From: Thraustochytrium sp. TN22
Taxonomy: Eukaryota > Sar > Bigyra > Thraustochytrida > Thraustochytriidae
Reading direction: 5' to 3'
NCBI GenBank assembly: GCA_013306675.1
Contig: JABLUY010000245.1
Span: 1-55,539, forward strand
DNA length: 55,539 bases
Position numbers and translations under genes: made by a program. A model generated the notes under the pieces. It did not search any database, had not been told where the DNA came from, and was given only the letters and a program-made list of their open reading frames with translations. The first letter of the stretch is position 1. Every line of letters starts with the position of its first letter. Shown here piece after piece: positions 29,936 through 39,400 of this stretch.

Positions 29936-32212
29936 TCACTGAGCAAGGTCGGCGGAGAGAAAGGCAGGGGTATCAGCAAAACCCTTGCGCGTGAGGTTGT
30001 GCTTGTTGGCAGGCATGTTCTTGTACTTGTCAACGAGCGAGCGGACAAGAGAGCAGCGGTAGAGAAGACGGCTGTCGCTGACCATCTCCTCGTGAAAGCT
30101 GGCGCCGCGCAGACGCTTCTTGAGGGGTTCAGGCGGGGGCGGCGAGGTAGCCGCGGCCTTGGCGAGGTTGACGCGGCTCTGGCGGTCGGTGGAGAGGGGG
30201 AAGATAGGGTTGGCGCCGAGAAGCTCGCGGTCCTGGATCTCGCCGTTGCTGAGCTTCTCGCAGTGGTGGACGAGGTCGGCCGCGATGGTTGGGGAAACGA
30301 CGGAGTCGCCCTTGTAGTCTGGGTGGCGCTGCACAAAGTTGCGCATCCAGGTAGCGATGGTGGGAAGCTCGCCGGTGGAGCGCGCGATGAGGAGGTCCAT
30401 GTAGATGTTGACGAGCTCGACGGTCTCCTCGTCGGCCTGCATGATTTCGAGGTAAGCGGAGATGAGCGGGAAGAGGCCCGGGAACTCCTCGCCCTTGCCC
30501 GTGAGGATCTCGGCAATGGTCATCTCGGTGTACTCGTCCTCGACCGGGGCGGTGGAGGGTGTGGGCGCCGCAGGGGGCGCAGCGGGCGGCTTGGCGGCGC
30601 CTGCGTCTGCGTCTGCGTCTGCGTCGACGGCCATGTCGTCGGGATCGCACTGCTCGCTGAGCACGAGGAGGTCCTTGCGGAAGAAGAACTGCTCGTCGAG
30701 CACGGCGTTGCGCGCGTGCGCGCGGCGCATGTTTTCGTCCACCTTGGAAATGGGCACGTAGAGCGTGAGATCGAAGAAGAGGATGACGCGCGTGATGAGC
30801 ACGATGATGGTAATGTAGGCGGCGTCCTCAAAGTCGGTGAGCTGCTTCTCCATGGGGCGGAACTCTACGCGCCAGCCGGTCTTGACGTCAAGGCCGGGTG
30901 GCTTCCAGCGCATGGTGTTCCAATTGGTGCTCTGAATGTTTTCAAAGTGCTCGGTGGAGAGCGTGTCATCGACCTGGTCGATGCGCTCGGAGAAGACGAC
31001 GAGCGGGTCGCGCACGAAGAGGTGAGCGACGTGGCGCGCGAGGCGCTCGTCGATGCCGGCGGCGAGGAGCGTCTGGAGCGCCTGGTCGTTGAGCTCCATG
31101 GCGCCGTCATTGTATTCGGGGCGCAGGCTGGGCTCGGTGGAGATGAAGCAGTCGATGGAGTCGTAGCGCGACTTGGAGATGCGCTGCGTGCCGCGCTGCG
31201 GGACCTCGGCGCCCGGCAGCGTGCAGGGCTTGTCGGCGGCGCCGAGGTTGACGGGCGTGCGGCAGTCGACGCTCTGCGCGATGACCTGCCAGCGCACGTC
31301 GGTGTCGACGAGCGTGCCCTTGAAGATGGGCGCGGCGGCGGAGAGCGCGAGGAAGATGGGGCAGAGCATGGCGAGCTGGTCGTAGAGGATGCGCGACTCG
31401 CGCAGGTCGCGCGCCTGGAAGGTGACCTGCAGGCAGCAGCAGCCCATGCCAAAGCCCATGGCGTCCATGTAGACCTGGTCGGGGCGCGTCTGCGTCTCGC
31501 TGAGGTTGTCCTGGGACTTGACGGCGTAGGTGCGGCCCGTGGGGGAGTCCGGCTCGAGGCTGGTGTTCTTGTCCATGAAGAGCGGCAGGCGGATGTCCAC
31601 CTTCTTGCCCCTGCGCAGGCGGATGTTGCGCGTGAGCGTGGCGAAGCGCGGGTGCGGGTTGATGAGCTCGTCCGGCAGAAAGTAGGACTCGGCCACGGAC
31701 CCGTGCGGCTTGAGGCCGGCCGGCTCGCAAAAGTCGCCCACGCCCATGAGCGGCCAGGCCACGAGCGAGCACAGGCCCTCGTGCTCGCGCAGCGCGCCCA
31801 CGATGCGGCGGCGGCGGTAGCGCAGGCTGGGCTCCACGTCGCGCAGGTCCTCGGAGAAGCCGCCGTACGGGCCAAAGGGCGTCGCCTCGATCATCCACGC
31901 GCCGTACTCGGGGTGCCAGGTGGCCTGCGGCACCACCTTGTCCTCGTCCAGCAGCTTCTTGTCCTCCGCCTCAAGCCTGGCCAGGAGCTCGTGCGCCGAC
32001 AGGCTCAGCTTCACCGACCCGTCCGCGAGCGTCTTGTACACGTGGAACTCCAGCTCATCGCCCCACAGCAGCACGTCATTCTTGCGGTCCTTGACCTTGG
32101 CGTACACCTCCAGGAACTGCTTGACGCCATGCACGATCACGTAGTTCAAAATCTCGTGGTACTTGGCCGTGTCCTCCCACCTCAGCGGGCTCCCGCTCTC
32201 CAGGAACCCCAT
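29936..32212 (-). CDS. GCLC: Glutamate-cysteine ligase, catalytic subunit (eukaryotic type)
   Basis: 758 aa, one exon. The ATG at 32212 gives the family's own N-terminus (MGFLESGSPLRWEDT, compare the MGLLSQGSPL-type start of animal enzymes). The substrate and metal-binding framework is present: KDVLLWGDELEFH near residue 50, HPEYGAWMIEATP, FMDKNT, MDAMGFGMGCCCLQVTFQA, FSERIDQVDD and WRVEFRPME. The enzyme joins glutamate to cysteine, the ATP-dependent first and limiting step of glutathione synthesis in the cytosol. One oddity is an Asp-Ala repeat insertion (VDADADADAG, nt about 30600-30635), encoded by a hexanucleotide repeat and probably a flexible loop. Upstream frames without ATG are ignored. 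Confidence 0.96.
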   Translation of the reverse strand: MGFLESGSPLRWEDTAKYHEILNYVIVHGVKQFLEVYAKVKDRKNDVLLWGDELEFHVYKTLADGSVKLSLSAHELLARLEAEDKKLLDEDKVVPQATWHPEYGAWMIEATPFGPYGGFSEDLRDVEPSLRYRRRRIVGALREHEGLCSLVAWPLMGVGDFCEPAGLKPHGSVAESYFLPDELINPHPRFATLTRNIRLRRGKKVDIRLPLFMDKNTSLEPDSPTGRTYAVKSQDNLSETQTRPDQVYMDAMGFGMGCCCLQVTFQARDLRESRILYDQLAMLCPIFLALSAAAPIFKGTLVDTDVRWQVIAQSVDCRTPVNLGAADKPCTLPGAEVPQRGTQRISKSRYDSIDCFISTEPSLRPEYNDGAMELNDQALQTLLAAGIDERLARHVAHLFVRDPLVVFSERIDQVDDTLSTEHFENIQSTNWNTMRWKPPGLDVKTGWRVEFRPMEKQLTDFEDAAYITIIVLITRVILFFDLTLYVPISKVDENMRRAHARNAVLDEQFFFRKDLLVLSEQCDPDDMAVDADADADAGAAKPPAAPPAAPTPSTAPVEDEYTEMTIAEILTGKGEEFPGLFPLISAYLEIMQADEETVELVNIYMDLLIARSTGELPTIATWMRNFVQRHPDYKGDSVVSPTIAADLVHHCEKLSNGEIQDRELLGANPIFPLSTDRQSRVNLAKAAATSPPPPEPLKKRLRGASFHEEMVSDSRLLYRCSLVRSLVDKYKNMPANKHNLTRKGFADTPAFLSADLAQ

Positions 32213-32986
32213 CCCTCCCTCCCTCCCGCCTCTCCGCTCCGCCGCGCCTCGCAAAGCCCGCCCGCCTGCTCCGCCTCTGCCTCCGCCCGCCCGCCCTCCG
32301 CCGCGCGCGCGCGCCGCCGCCCTCGGCGTCTCGGCGCCTCGCGCAGCCGCGCCCGAGCCGACGCGCCGGCGCCACCGAGCCCGCGCGCCGCCGGCCTGCG
32401 GCCTGCGGCCTGCCTGGGCCAGCCCCGGCGCCCGCCGCGCCCGCCGCGCCGCTGCCCGCGCCGCCGGCCGATCGCGCTCTGCCCGCGCGCCGCGCGCCGC
32501 CGCCGCGCCGCCGCGCAGCCGACAGAGCAGCCCCGCCGCCGCGCGCGCTGCGCGTCCCTGCCCGCCGTCGTCTCGCCAGCGGGCGGCCGGCGGCCGGGTC
32601 CGCTGCGGCCCGCACGCGCGTGTTGCGCGGGCGGCGCGGCTGTTCGCGCGGCGCGGCGCCACTTGCGCGGCGGCTCCGCGCCCTTTCCGGCGCGCGCCGC
32701 GGCCTCTTGGCCGGGCGCGCCGCTGCACCGGCGCCGGCGCGCGCGCCGCGCCCGCTCCGTGCGCCGTGCGCGCGCGCGCGCCACGTGCACGATGCGGCGC
32801 GGCCGCCGGGTCCGTGCGGGCGGCGCGGGCGCGGGAGAGCGGCCGCTGCCAGCGGACGGGGCGCGCTCCGTGCGCCGTGCGGACGCTGCTGGCGGCGGCG
32901 AGGGGCGACCACGGCGCGGCAGAGCGCGGCGCGAGCGGCGCGCGGCGGCGGCGCGGCGCGGCGCGGCGGAGGAGGAGCGCGGCAGG
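32213..32986. promoter_or_regulatory. Extremely GC-rich divergent promoter region
   Basis: 774 bp between the glutamate-cysteine ligase start (minus) and the next gene (plus). It is almost free of A and T, so several frames are open across it on both strands; these encode only Arg/Ala/Pro runs and are not genes. It behaves like a CpG-island bidirectional promoter by position. Confidence 0.4.
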
Positions 32987-33607
32987 ATGATGGGCGGTGT
33001 GCGCGGCGCGCCGGCGCGGGGCGCGGCCCGCGCGGCGGCGTCGGCGGGGGCGCGGCGCGAGATGAGCTCGCTGGTGGACCGCGTCAAGGAGTTCTTCATG
33101 TTCGCGCCCACGCGCAGCTCGTTCATCTCGTACCCGAACAAGGCCAAGGCGGGACAGGGTTACCGGTACCCGTCGCCCGCCACGCAGTCGGAGAAGGCCT
33201 TCACGCCCATTTACGGCGAGGCGGAGGACCCGTACGATAACAACTACTACACGCGCGACACCACGCGCAACATGGCGCCGCCGCTGTACATTGCCAGCGC
33301 CCCGGCCAAGCAGATGCACCTGCCCAAGTACGGCGAGGAGCCGGCCAAGACCGGCTCGCCCGGCAACAAGAACCCGGCCGTGCTCCGCTACGACCCCTCC
33401 GGCACGCGCTCTGCCATGTCGGCCTCCTGGGCTGGCATGGAGTCCAAGCTCACCGAGAACCTCCCCACGCACCTGCCCAAGAGCTGGGACCAGTGGGAGG
33501 GTATTGACCTGGACGCTGAGTTCAAGGCCAAGGGCATCCCGCCGGCCCCCGGCAAGCCGGCCCCGTGGAAGGGCCCCACCAAGGAGATGCAGGAGGGTGC
33601 TTGGTAA
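32987..33607 (+). CDS. Unrecognised protein, probably mitochondrial
   Basis: 206 aa from the ATG at 32987; an adjacent in-frame ATG at 32990 and another at 33062 are alternatives. The first 25 residues (MMGGVRGAPARGAARAAA) are Arg/Ala-rich with no acid residue, like a mitochondrial presequence; starting at 33062 would remove them. The mature part is rich in Pro, Tyr and Lys (SYPNKAKAGQGYRYPSP, DPYDNNYYTRDT, HLPKSWDQWEGID) with no membrane span and no motif I recognise. Codon use and length suggest a real gene. A small accessory subunit of a mitochondrial complex would fit its make-up, but that is only a guess. Confidence 0.65.
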   Translation: MMGGVRGAPARGAARAAASAGARREMSSLVDRVKEFFMFAPTRSSFISYPNKAKAGQGYRYPSPATQSEKAFTPIYGEAEDPYDNNYYTRDTTRNMAPPLYIASAPAKQMHLPKYGEEPAKTGSPGNKNPAVLRYDPSGTRSAMSASWAGMESKLTENLPTHLPKSWDQWEGIDLDAEFKAKGIPPAPGKPAPWKGPTKEMQEGAW

Positions 33608-33609
33608 GA

Positions 33610-33644
<35 letters not shown>

Positions 33645-34029
33645 CAACAAGTTTCGGGCGAGCGGGTCCGAGAGAACCAGACGATGCAGCACACATAGTA
33701 GTTACGACTTTTTGGTTTCTTCTCTTCTTTTCTGCCAGGAAGCATCACGACTTGACCGTGTTCGCTTCGCATCCGCATCCAGAGAGAGCCACGCGGTTCG
33801 AAGTCATGTTTCCCATCTGTGGCTGCATGGTAACAGCAGGAGGAGCAGGAGCAGCACCTGCAGTAGCACCTGCAGTAGCACCTGCAGTAGAGGCTGCAGC
33901 ACCTGCACCTGCAGTAGCACCTGCAGTAGAGGCTGCAGCACCTGCACCTGCAGCAACACCTGCAGCACCAGCAGCACCAGCAGCAGCACCTACACGCAAT
34001 CCACTCGCGCGTTGCACCGCATGCTCATT
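33608..34029. repeat. Repeat-rich spacer: CAG tract and 39-bp minisatellite
   Basis: A (CAG)n/(CAA)n tract follows the stop at once (about 33609-33650). Further on, a CTGCAG-rich minisatellite runs from about 33838 to 33990; GTAGAGGCTG recurs at 33887 and 33926, giving a 39-bp period. Both lie between convergent genes, so they would be in 3' UTRs. Ala/Pro-coding frames through them have no family resemblance. Confidence 0.7.
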
Positions 34030-35034
34030 CTAAAACATCGCATACGTGATGGTCTTGAGTTTCTCAAAAAGAGCCATGTTGACTGCAGTGGCAGGTGCAT
34101 GAAAGGCCATGCGAGCGCCCACCCCGCGCAGCATACCGCGCGGACCTTCGGAACGCGCGAGCTTGAGCAAACCGTCCACCATGTTCCGATACGCGTCTTG
34201 GGACGGCGGCGCACCGCCCTTCTGCCGCTGCACCTGGAGGCGCAGCTTTACAATGTCCAGCGGGTTGGTGCAAAAGGACGCGCCGGCACCGGCAAGGGCA
34301 CCGGACGCCAGCAGGACCGACATGGGCAGCTGCGTCACAGCGGCATGCCGCGAGCTGCCAAAGTACGCGGCCTCGGCCGCCGCCTTGCACTGCTCGTAAA
34401 ACATAAAGTACATGGCCGAAAAGGGCCCAAAGGACATCACCGTGGCGCCGTAGCCGCGGTAGAAGCCGCGCCACCCCTCCGTGCGCACAATGGAGCGCAC
34501 CGCGTCGGTGCCGCTCATGTAAAAGGCGTCCCCGCGCGCCGCCTTGACGTCTGCCAGCGCAGAGGCCCGTGGCACGCGCTGGATCTGCATGCGCTCCTTG
34601 ATGACGTCGATCGGCACCCACAGCACACAGCTCACCGTCTCGGCCAGCATCCCGCTCCAAAAGGTCACGGCGAACGGGACGGGCGCCCCGGCTTCCGTCA
34701 CGCCCGCGATGCGGCCCAGTTCCCGCTTGCTCAGCTCGTACGAGGTAAAGTACAGGCACGACGCTGGCATCGAGCCCAGCACTGTTGGCCCGAACCCGCG
34801 GTACAAGCCGCGCAGGCCCTCCTCGCGCCACACGTTGCGCAGCCCGTGCACGAAGTTGCGGTACAGCGCCGCCTGTTGCGAGCTCTCCACGCCGGCCATG
34901 ACGCGCCACGTCTGCACCTGCATCCGCGCCTTGATGGTGTCGATCGGGTGGCACGGGAACCGCGCCAGCCCGCCCGCGCCGGCGCTCGCCAGCATCGTCG
35001 GCACCAGCCGCAGCTCCCCGTTTTCCTGCGACAT
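34030..35034 (-). CDS. Mitochondrial carrier family (SLC25) transporter
   Basis: 334 aa, ATG at 35034. Three tandem carrier repeats each hold the signature Px[DE]xx[KR]: PIDTIKAR (about 30), PIDVIKER (about 145) and PLDIVKLR (about 260). The downstream half-motifs (GLYRGF, GFYRGYG, GMLRGVGAR) follow. Six membrane helices are expected, in the inner mitochondrial membrane. Substrate cannot be assigned with confidence from this reading. The 5' side carries a (GAGGC)n pentamer repeat. The gene is on the same strand as eL29, which lies upstream of it. Confidence 0.92.
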   Translation of the reverse strand: MSQENGELRLVPTMLASAGAGGLARFPCHPIDTIKARMQVQTWRVMAGVESSQQAALYRNFVHGLRNVWREEGLRGLYRGFGPTVLGSMPASCLYFTSYELSKRELGRIAGVTEAGAPVPFAVTFWSGMLAETVSCVLWVPIDVIKERMQIQRVPRASALADVKAARGDAFYMSGTDAVRSIVRTEGWRGFYRGYGATVMSFGPFSAMYFMFYEQCKAAAEAAYFGSSRHAAVTQLPMSVLLASGALAGAGASFCTNPLDIVKLRLQVQRQKGGAPPSQDAYRNMVDGLLKLARSEGPRGMLRGVGARMAFHAPATAVNMALFEKLKTITYAMF

Positions 35035-35390
35035 GCCCGCAAGCGAAGCGAGGCGAGGCGAGGCGAGGCGAGGCGAGCAGGCCTGGCTACTTGGGCGCCT
35101 GCGCGCGAGCGAGCCGCGCGAGCGAGCCGCGCGAGCGGCGCCCGGCCGCGGCCGCCTGTTGAAGTTTTCCGGCTTTGCCAGAGGTCAACTTTGGAGAATG
35201 ACGCCGTGCAGTGCGGTGGTCCTGCGACCACGCCACTGGCGCGCTGCCGAAGGCACGGCCGCCCGCGCAGCGGCTGTGCGGCTGTGCGGGCCGCAGAGAG
35301 AGAGAGCGAGAGCGAGAGCAAGAGCGAGAACAAGACAAGACAAGGCAAGGGGGAACAGAGCGTCAGGTGCACAGAATAGTGATGAGCAAA
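35035..35390. other. Spacer between eL29 and the SLC25 carrier, with pentamer repeat
   Basis: 356 bp. A GAGGC pentamer array lies at about 35048-35077, just upstream of the carrier ATG, and a purine-rich GAGAGCGAGAGC tract at about 35286-35350. No gene is seen; it should contain the carrier promoter and the eL29 3' end. Confidence 0.45.
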
Positions 35391-36139
35391 TTACTCCTCG
35401 TCCTTCTCGCCCTCGTCGGCGTCGCGGCCCTTGCCGTTGTGCTTCTTGGCGAAGCGCAGGTTGCTGTGTACACGGTGTAGAGACGAAACACGTTAGTATG
35501 CAGGCTTTTCGGATGGTGCGCGAAAGCAAATGCACGCCAAAAAGCAGGGACGTCGTCCCCTCTGCAGAAGAGACACAATGTACGGCGAGCAATAGTCGAA
35601 CGCAAGAGCGTCACATCACAACGCAACGCATCGAACCGCAATCGTCGTCATCTTCTGCAGAGTCTCCGTCCCACCGCCATTCTCCAAAAAAATGGAGGGC
35701 AGCATCTCCACGCGCACGCTGCGTTCAACACGCGACCCAGATTGACGTACCGCAGGTACTTGGGGTCAGAGCCCTTCTGCGACATGTAGCGCTGCTTGCG
35801 GAAGCGCTTGAGGCCCGAGTTACGGTGAGCCTTGTAGCTGTGGACGAGAGATGTCAGTCTTTTCGCTCCTTCGCCTCGCCTGCAACCCACTAGCCAGCGC
35901 AGCACATCCACACCATCGCGAGCTCGTCGACGACGCCGCGCAGCACCGCCGCACAGCGCCGCGCAGCGTAGCGCCGCGCCCCGCCGCGCGTCGCGCCAGC
36001 AGGTCCACCTCTCCCTCTCACGCCGTACCCATCATCATCCTCATTCACCCCATCTCCGTCCAGCCGGGGTCGGCCGGAGCAGCGCGTCCGGGAGCACGTA
36101 CCTCTGGTTGCGGTTCGTGTGCAGCTTCTGCTTCACCAT
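35391..36139 (-). CDS. RPL29: 60S ribosomal protein eL29, 3 exons
   Basis: 65 aa by splicing: exon 1 36102-36139, exon 2 35751-35837, exon 3 35391-35463, introns 264 and 287 bp, both phase 2 with GTACGT donors and CAG acceptors. The product starts MVKQKLHTNRNQSYKAHRN and continues LKRFRKQRYMSQKGSDPKYLR, then NLRFAKKHN, the eL29 pattern throughout. eL29 is a small basic protein of the large cytosolic ribosomal subunit. The C-terminus is unusual in ending with an acidic stretch (DADEGEKDEE) instead of the usual Lys-rich tail. No single open frame covers this gene, so it is easily missed. Confidence 0.93.
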
Positions 36140-36479
36140 GGTGGCCTCCTCGTGCGCGACGAGCAGCAGGCGGAGAGAGAGGGAGCAGCAAGCGGACTAC
36201 TGGCGCCACAGACACGCCGCGCGGAAACGCGCCTGGCACGGCCGCGGTTAGGGTACGAAGCCGGAGTTCCGGGCCCGGCCTCGGAGCGGGCGGCCCGGGC
36301 CCGGAGCTCCGGGGCGCGCGAGCGAGCGCTGCAGCGCCGCAGCGCGCGCTCGCGCGGCGTAACGGAATGCCGTGCGGGCGCGGACTCGGACTCGGACTCG
36401 GACCCGGACGCGGCCTCGGAGGTGGCCTCGGACTCGGACTGCGGAAAACGCGGCTGCGGCGAGGACCTGTTGAAGGGTC
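36140..36479. promoter_or_regulatory. Divergent promoter between eL29 and the C2/EF-hand gene
   Basis: 340 bp, GC-rich, with a (GGACTC)n hexamer patch at about 36383-36440. No gene is visible. The head-to-head start codons imply a shared promoter. Confidence 0.4.
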
Positions 36480-39400
36480 ATGCTCCGAGCGCTGTCGCCG
36501 CTGCGGAGGCGGGAGACGGCAAAGGCGATCGTCGCCGCCAAGGATGAGAGCGAGCTGGAGGACGAGGACCCAGAGACCGTGAGCAGCAGCAAGCACGAGG
36601 AGGAGGAGCAGCAGCAGGAGGAGGAGGAGGGGGAGGAGGATCACTTGGACAAGGTCGAAAAGAGGGATTCGCAACCGCAGCAGCAGCAGCAGCAGCAGCA
36701 AAGGTGGGGCAGAAGGCTATTCCGGGCCAAGACGACGGAGCGCGCGCTTGGGCGCAGCGGCGGCACGAATGCAAAGCACGCGGGCAAGGACGAGGTCGCG
36801 GAGCCCCGGTTCCGGGCGACGGTGGAGGTCTTGCAGGCCGAGGACCTCTTGGTGGCGGACAAAAAGACCAAGTCGTCGGACCCGTTCGTGGAAGTGACGC
36901 TGGCCGGCAAGAAGCGGAAAACTGCCGTGGTGAGCCGCAGCCTGAACCCGCGGTGGAGCGAGGAGTTCGTCTTCGGTAGCTCCGCGAAGCGGCGACTGCG
37001 CGGCGACGAGACGGTCCTCTTTCATGTTCTCGACAAGGACTTTGTGTTCAACGACGACCTGGGCGGGTGCGCGCTGGACCTGAGCGAGGTTGAGGGCGCG
37101 CCGGGGCGGTCGCTCACAACGTGGCTGCCCTTGGTGCGCTGGGAGGAGGCCCAGGGCAAGGCGTCCCCAAGCAAGAGCAGCAAGCGGAGCAGCAGCGGGC
37201 GCTTGCGCGTGCGCGTGACGCTGGCAGAGAACGAGGCGGTGCCCGCAGAGGAGGTGCAGGAGGCCAAGGTGGATGCGGCGACGGAAGAGGAACCAGTGCA
37301 GGCGCGCCAAGGGACGGTGCGCTTAACAATTCAACGCGCCAGGGGGCTGCGCGCGGCGGACCGCGGCGGAACCTCGGACCCTTACTGCGTTGTGCGCTTC
37401 GGCAAGAAAAGGTACACGACCAAAACCCGCAAGGCGACGCTGGAGCCAGAGTGGGAGGAGGCTGTGGACTTTGACCTGGGCAGGAACAAAAAGTGCGGCC
37501 CGCTCTCGCTCCACGTGTACGACAACGACCTTGTGGGAGACGACGCCTTGGGCAAGGTGGCCATCCCGTACAATGACGTGGTGGCAGCGGTCGGCGAGCG
37601 CGCAGTGCGGGATCGCTGGCTCGCGCTTCGTGACGGGCAGGGTGAGGTGCAAATCTCGATGGAGGTGCAAGAAACTTCGCAGGCGCAGGATGAAGAAAAT
37701 CACGAGGAGGAGGAGGAGGAGGAGGAGGACAAAGATGGTGTGGAGCCGGAGACCTCACGCAAGGGCGGGCTCCTGGGCGGGCTGAGGTCCCTTTCGCCGC
37801 GCAGCCTGACGCGGAGGTTCCTGGAGACGTCGCCGTCAAAGGACGACAATGTCAGCACGGACGGGGAGAAAGGCGCGGACAGGGCGGCGAACAAGCCTCC
37901 AAGCTCGTTCCAGCTGGAGGTGCTGTGCGGCAAGGGGCTGCGCAGCGCCGACCGCAATGGGCTGAGCGACCCGTACTGCGTGGTGCGCGTGAAGCGCGAG
38001 CGGTTCAAGACGCGCAAGTGCAAGCGCACGCTGGAACCGGACTGGAAGGACAGCTTCCGGTTTCAACGCGGCGAGGCGTGGACGTGGGACACGCCCGTGT
38101 CGTTCGTGGTGTCGGACGGCGACCTCTTCGGCACGTCGGACTTTCTGGGCCAGGCGGAGCTGACGCTGGAGCAGCTCTTTGCGGACGACGGGCAGGCAGT
38201 CTGGGTGCCGCTCGTGGGGCGCGGCAGCGCCAAGGACGACAACAAGAAGGAGGCGGAGGACCTTGGCAGTATCCAGGTGCGCGCGTCGTTCTCCGGCGCG
38301 GCGTCGGCGAGCGAGCGGGAAGACGAGCAGGCGCAGACGCAGACGCAGGCTCACGGTGTGCAGGTGCGCGTGCTGCGGTGCGAGGAGCTCCCGGCGACGG
38401 ACCGCGGCGGCTCGTGCGACCCCTATTGCTACATCAGCTACAAGACGCAGGCGGGCAAAACCCGCAAGGTGCGCACGAGCGTGGCGCGGCGCACGCGAAA
38501 CCCAACGTGGGAGGACGCGAGCTTCGAGCTGGCGGACGCGGCGGAGAACGCGAGCCTGGCCATCAAGGTGATGGACAAGGACATGCTGGGAAGCGAGCTG
38601 GTGGGCAGGGCGAGCGTTCCGGTGCGCGAGGCCCTGCAGACAACGGCCGGCGAGCCGCAGTGGTACCCTCTGGAGCCGCGCGGCGGCAAGATTCTCTTGG
38701 CAGTCAAGGGCCTGGGCACGACGGAGGCGCCCACGGCGGCGGACGCGGGCGCGCAATTTGACGGAGTGCTGGCACACCTGCAAAGGCAACTGGGCCATGG
38801 GCCGGACACCATGGAGCGGCTGCGCAACGCGTTCGAGCTGTACGACCGCGACGGTTCCGGGTTTTTGGACCGCGAGGAGCTGCAGCATGTGCTCGGGTTC
38901 TTTAAGCTGAGCGAGGGTCTGCGCAGCGGCGAGGTGGATGTGCTCTTGGACGCCTTGGACGCGAATGGCGACGGCAAGGTGGACATCCAGGAGCTGATGG
39001 GTCTACTGCAGCACATGAAAGAGAGTGAGGAGCAGCGGGACGAGGAGGTGGGGTCGGCGGCGGCGGTGGCGCCGGCGCTGGCAGCGGCGCTGGACAAGGT
39101 GGTCTCTGCGGGCGTGGCGGCGCGGCGCGGCGCGGCGCCGGGGGCGCCTAGAAGCGAACTGGCGGAGGACCTGGTGAGCGAGCTGCGCAAGAACTTCGAG
39201 CTGCTGGACGAGGCCGGCACCGGGATGGTGCGCGGGCTGGCACGAGTGAACCGCGTGCTGGTCCTGTCCAAGTCGCGCGGGCTGGAGCTCGCTGCGGAGC
39301 GCGACGCCGTGGTGAGTGCCTTTGGCGTCGGCACTGGCGAGGCGGCGGGCATCAAGTACCACGAGTTCTGCGAGGCGGTGCTGCAGGCCGCGCCGAGCGG

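Noticed and set aside
29999-33607. A 1,200-codon plus-strand frame across the glutamate-cysteine ligase gene
   Set aside because: It is an antisense shadow of a firmly identified enzyme plus GC-rich promoter; only the last 207 codons (32987-33607) look like a real gene.
32213-33778. N-terminal extension of glutamate-cysteine ligase
   Set aside because: Open only through lack of A/T. The ATG at 32212 gives the family's conserved N-terminus.
33806-34033. Ala/Pro-rich small protein through the minisatellite
   Set aside because: It is the translation of a 39-bp tandem repeat in a 3' UTR and overlaps the end of the carrier gene.
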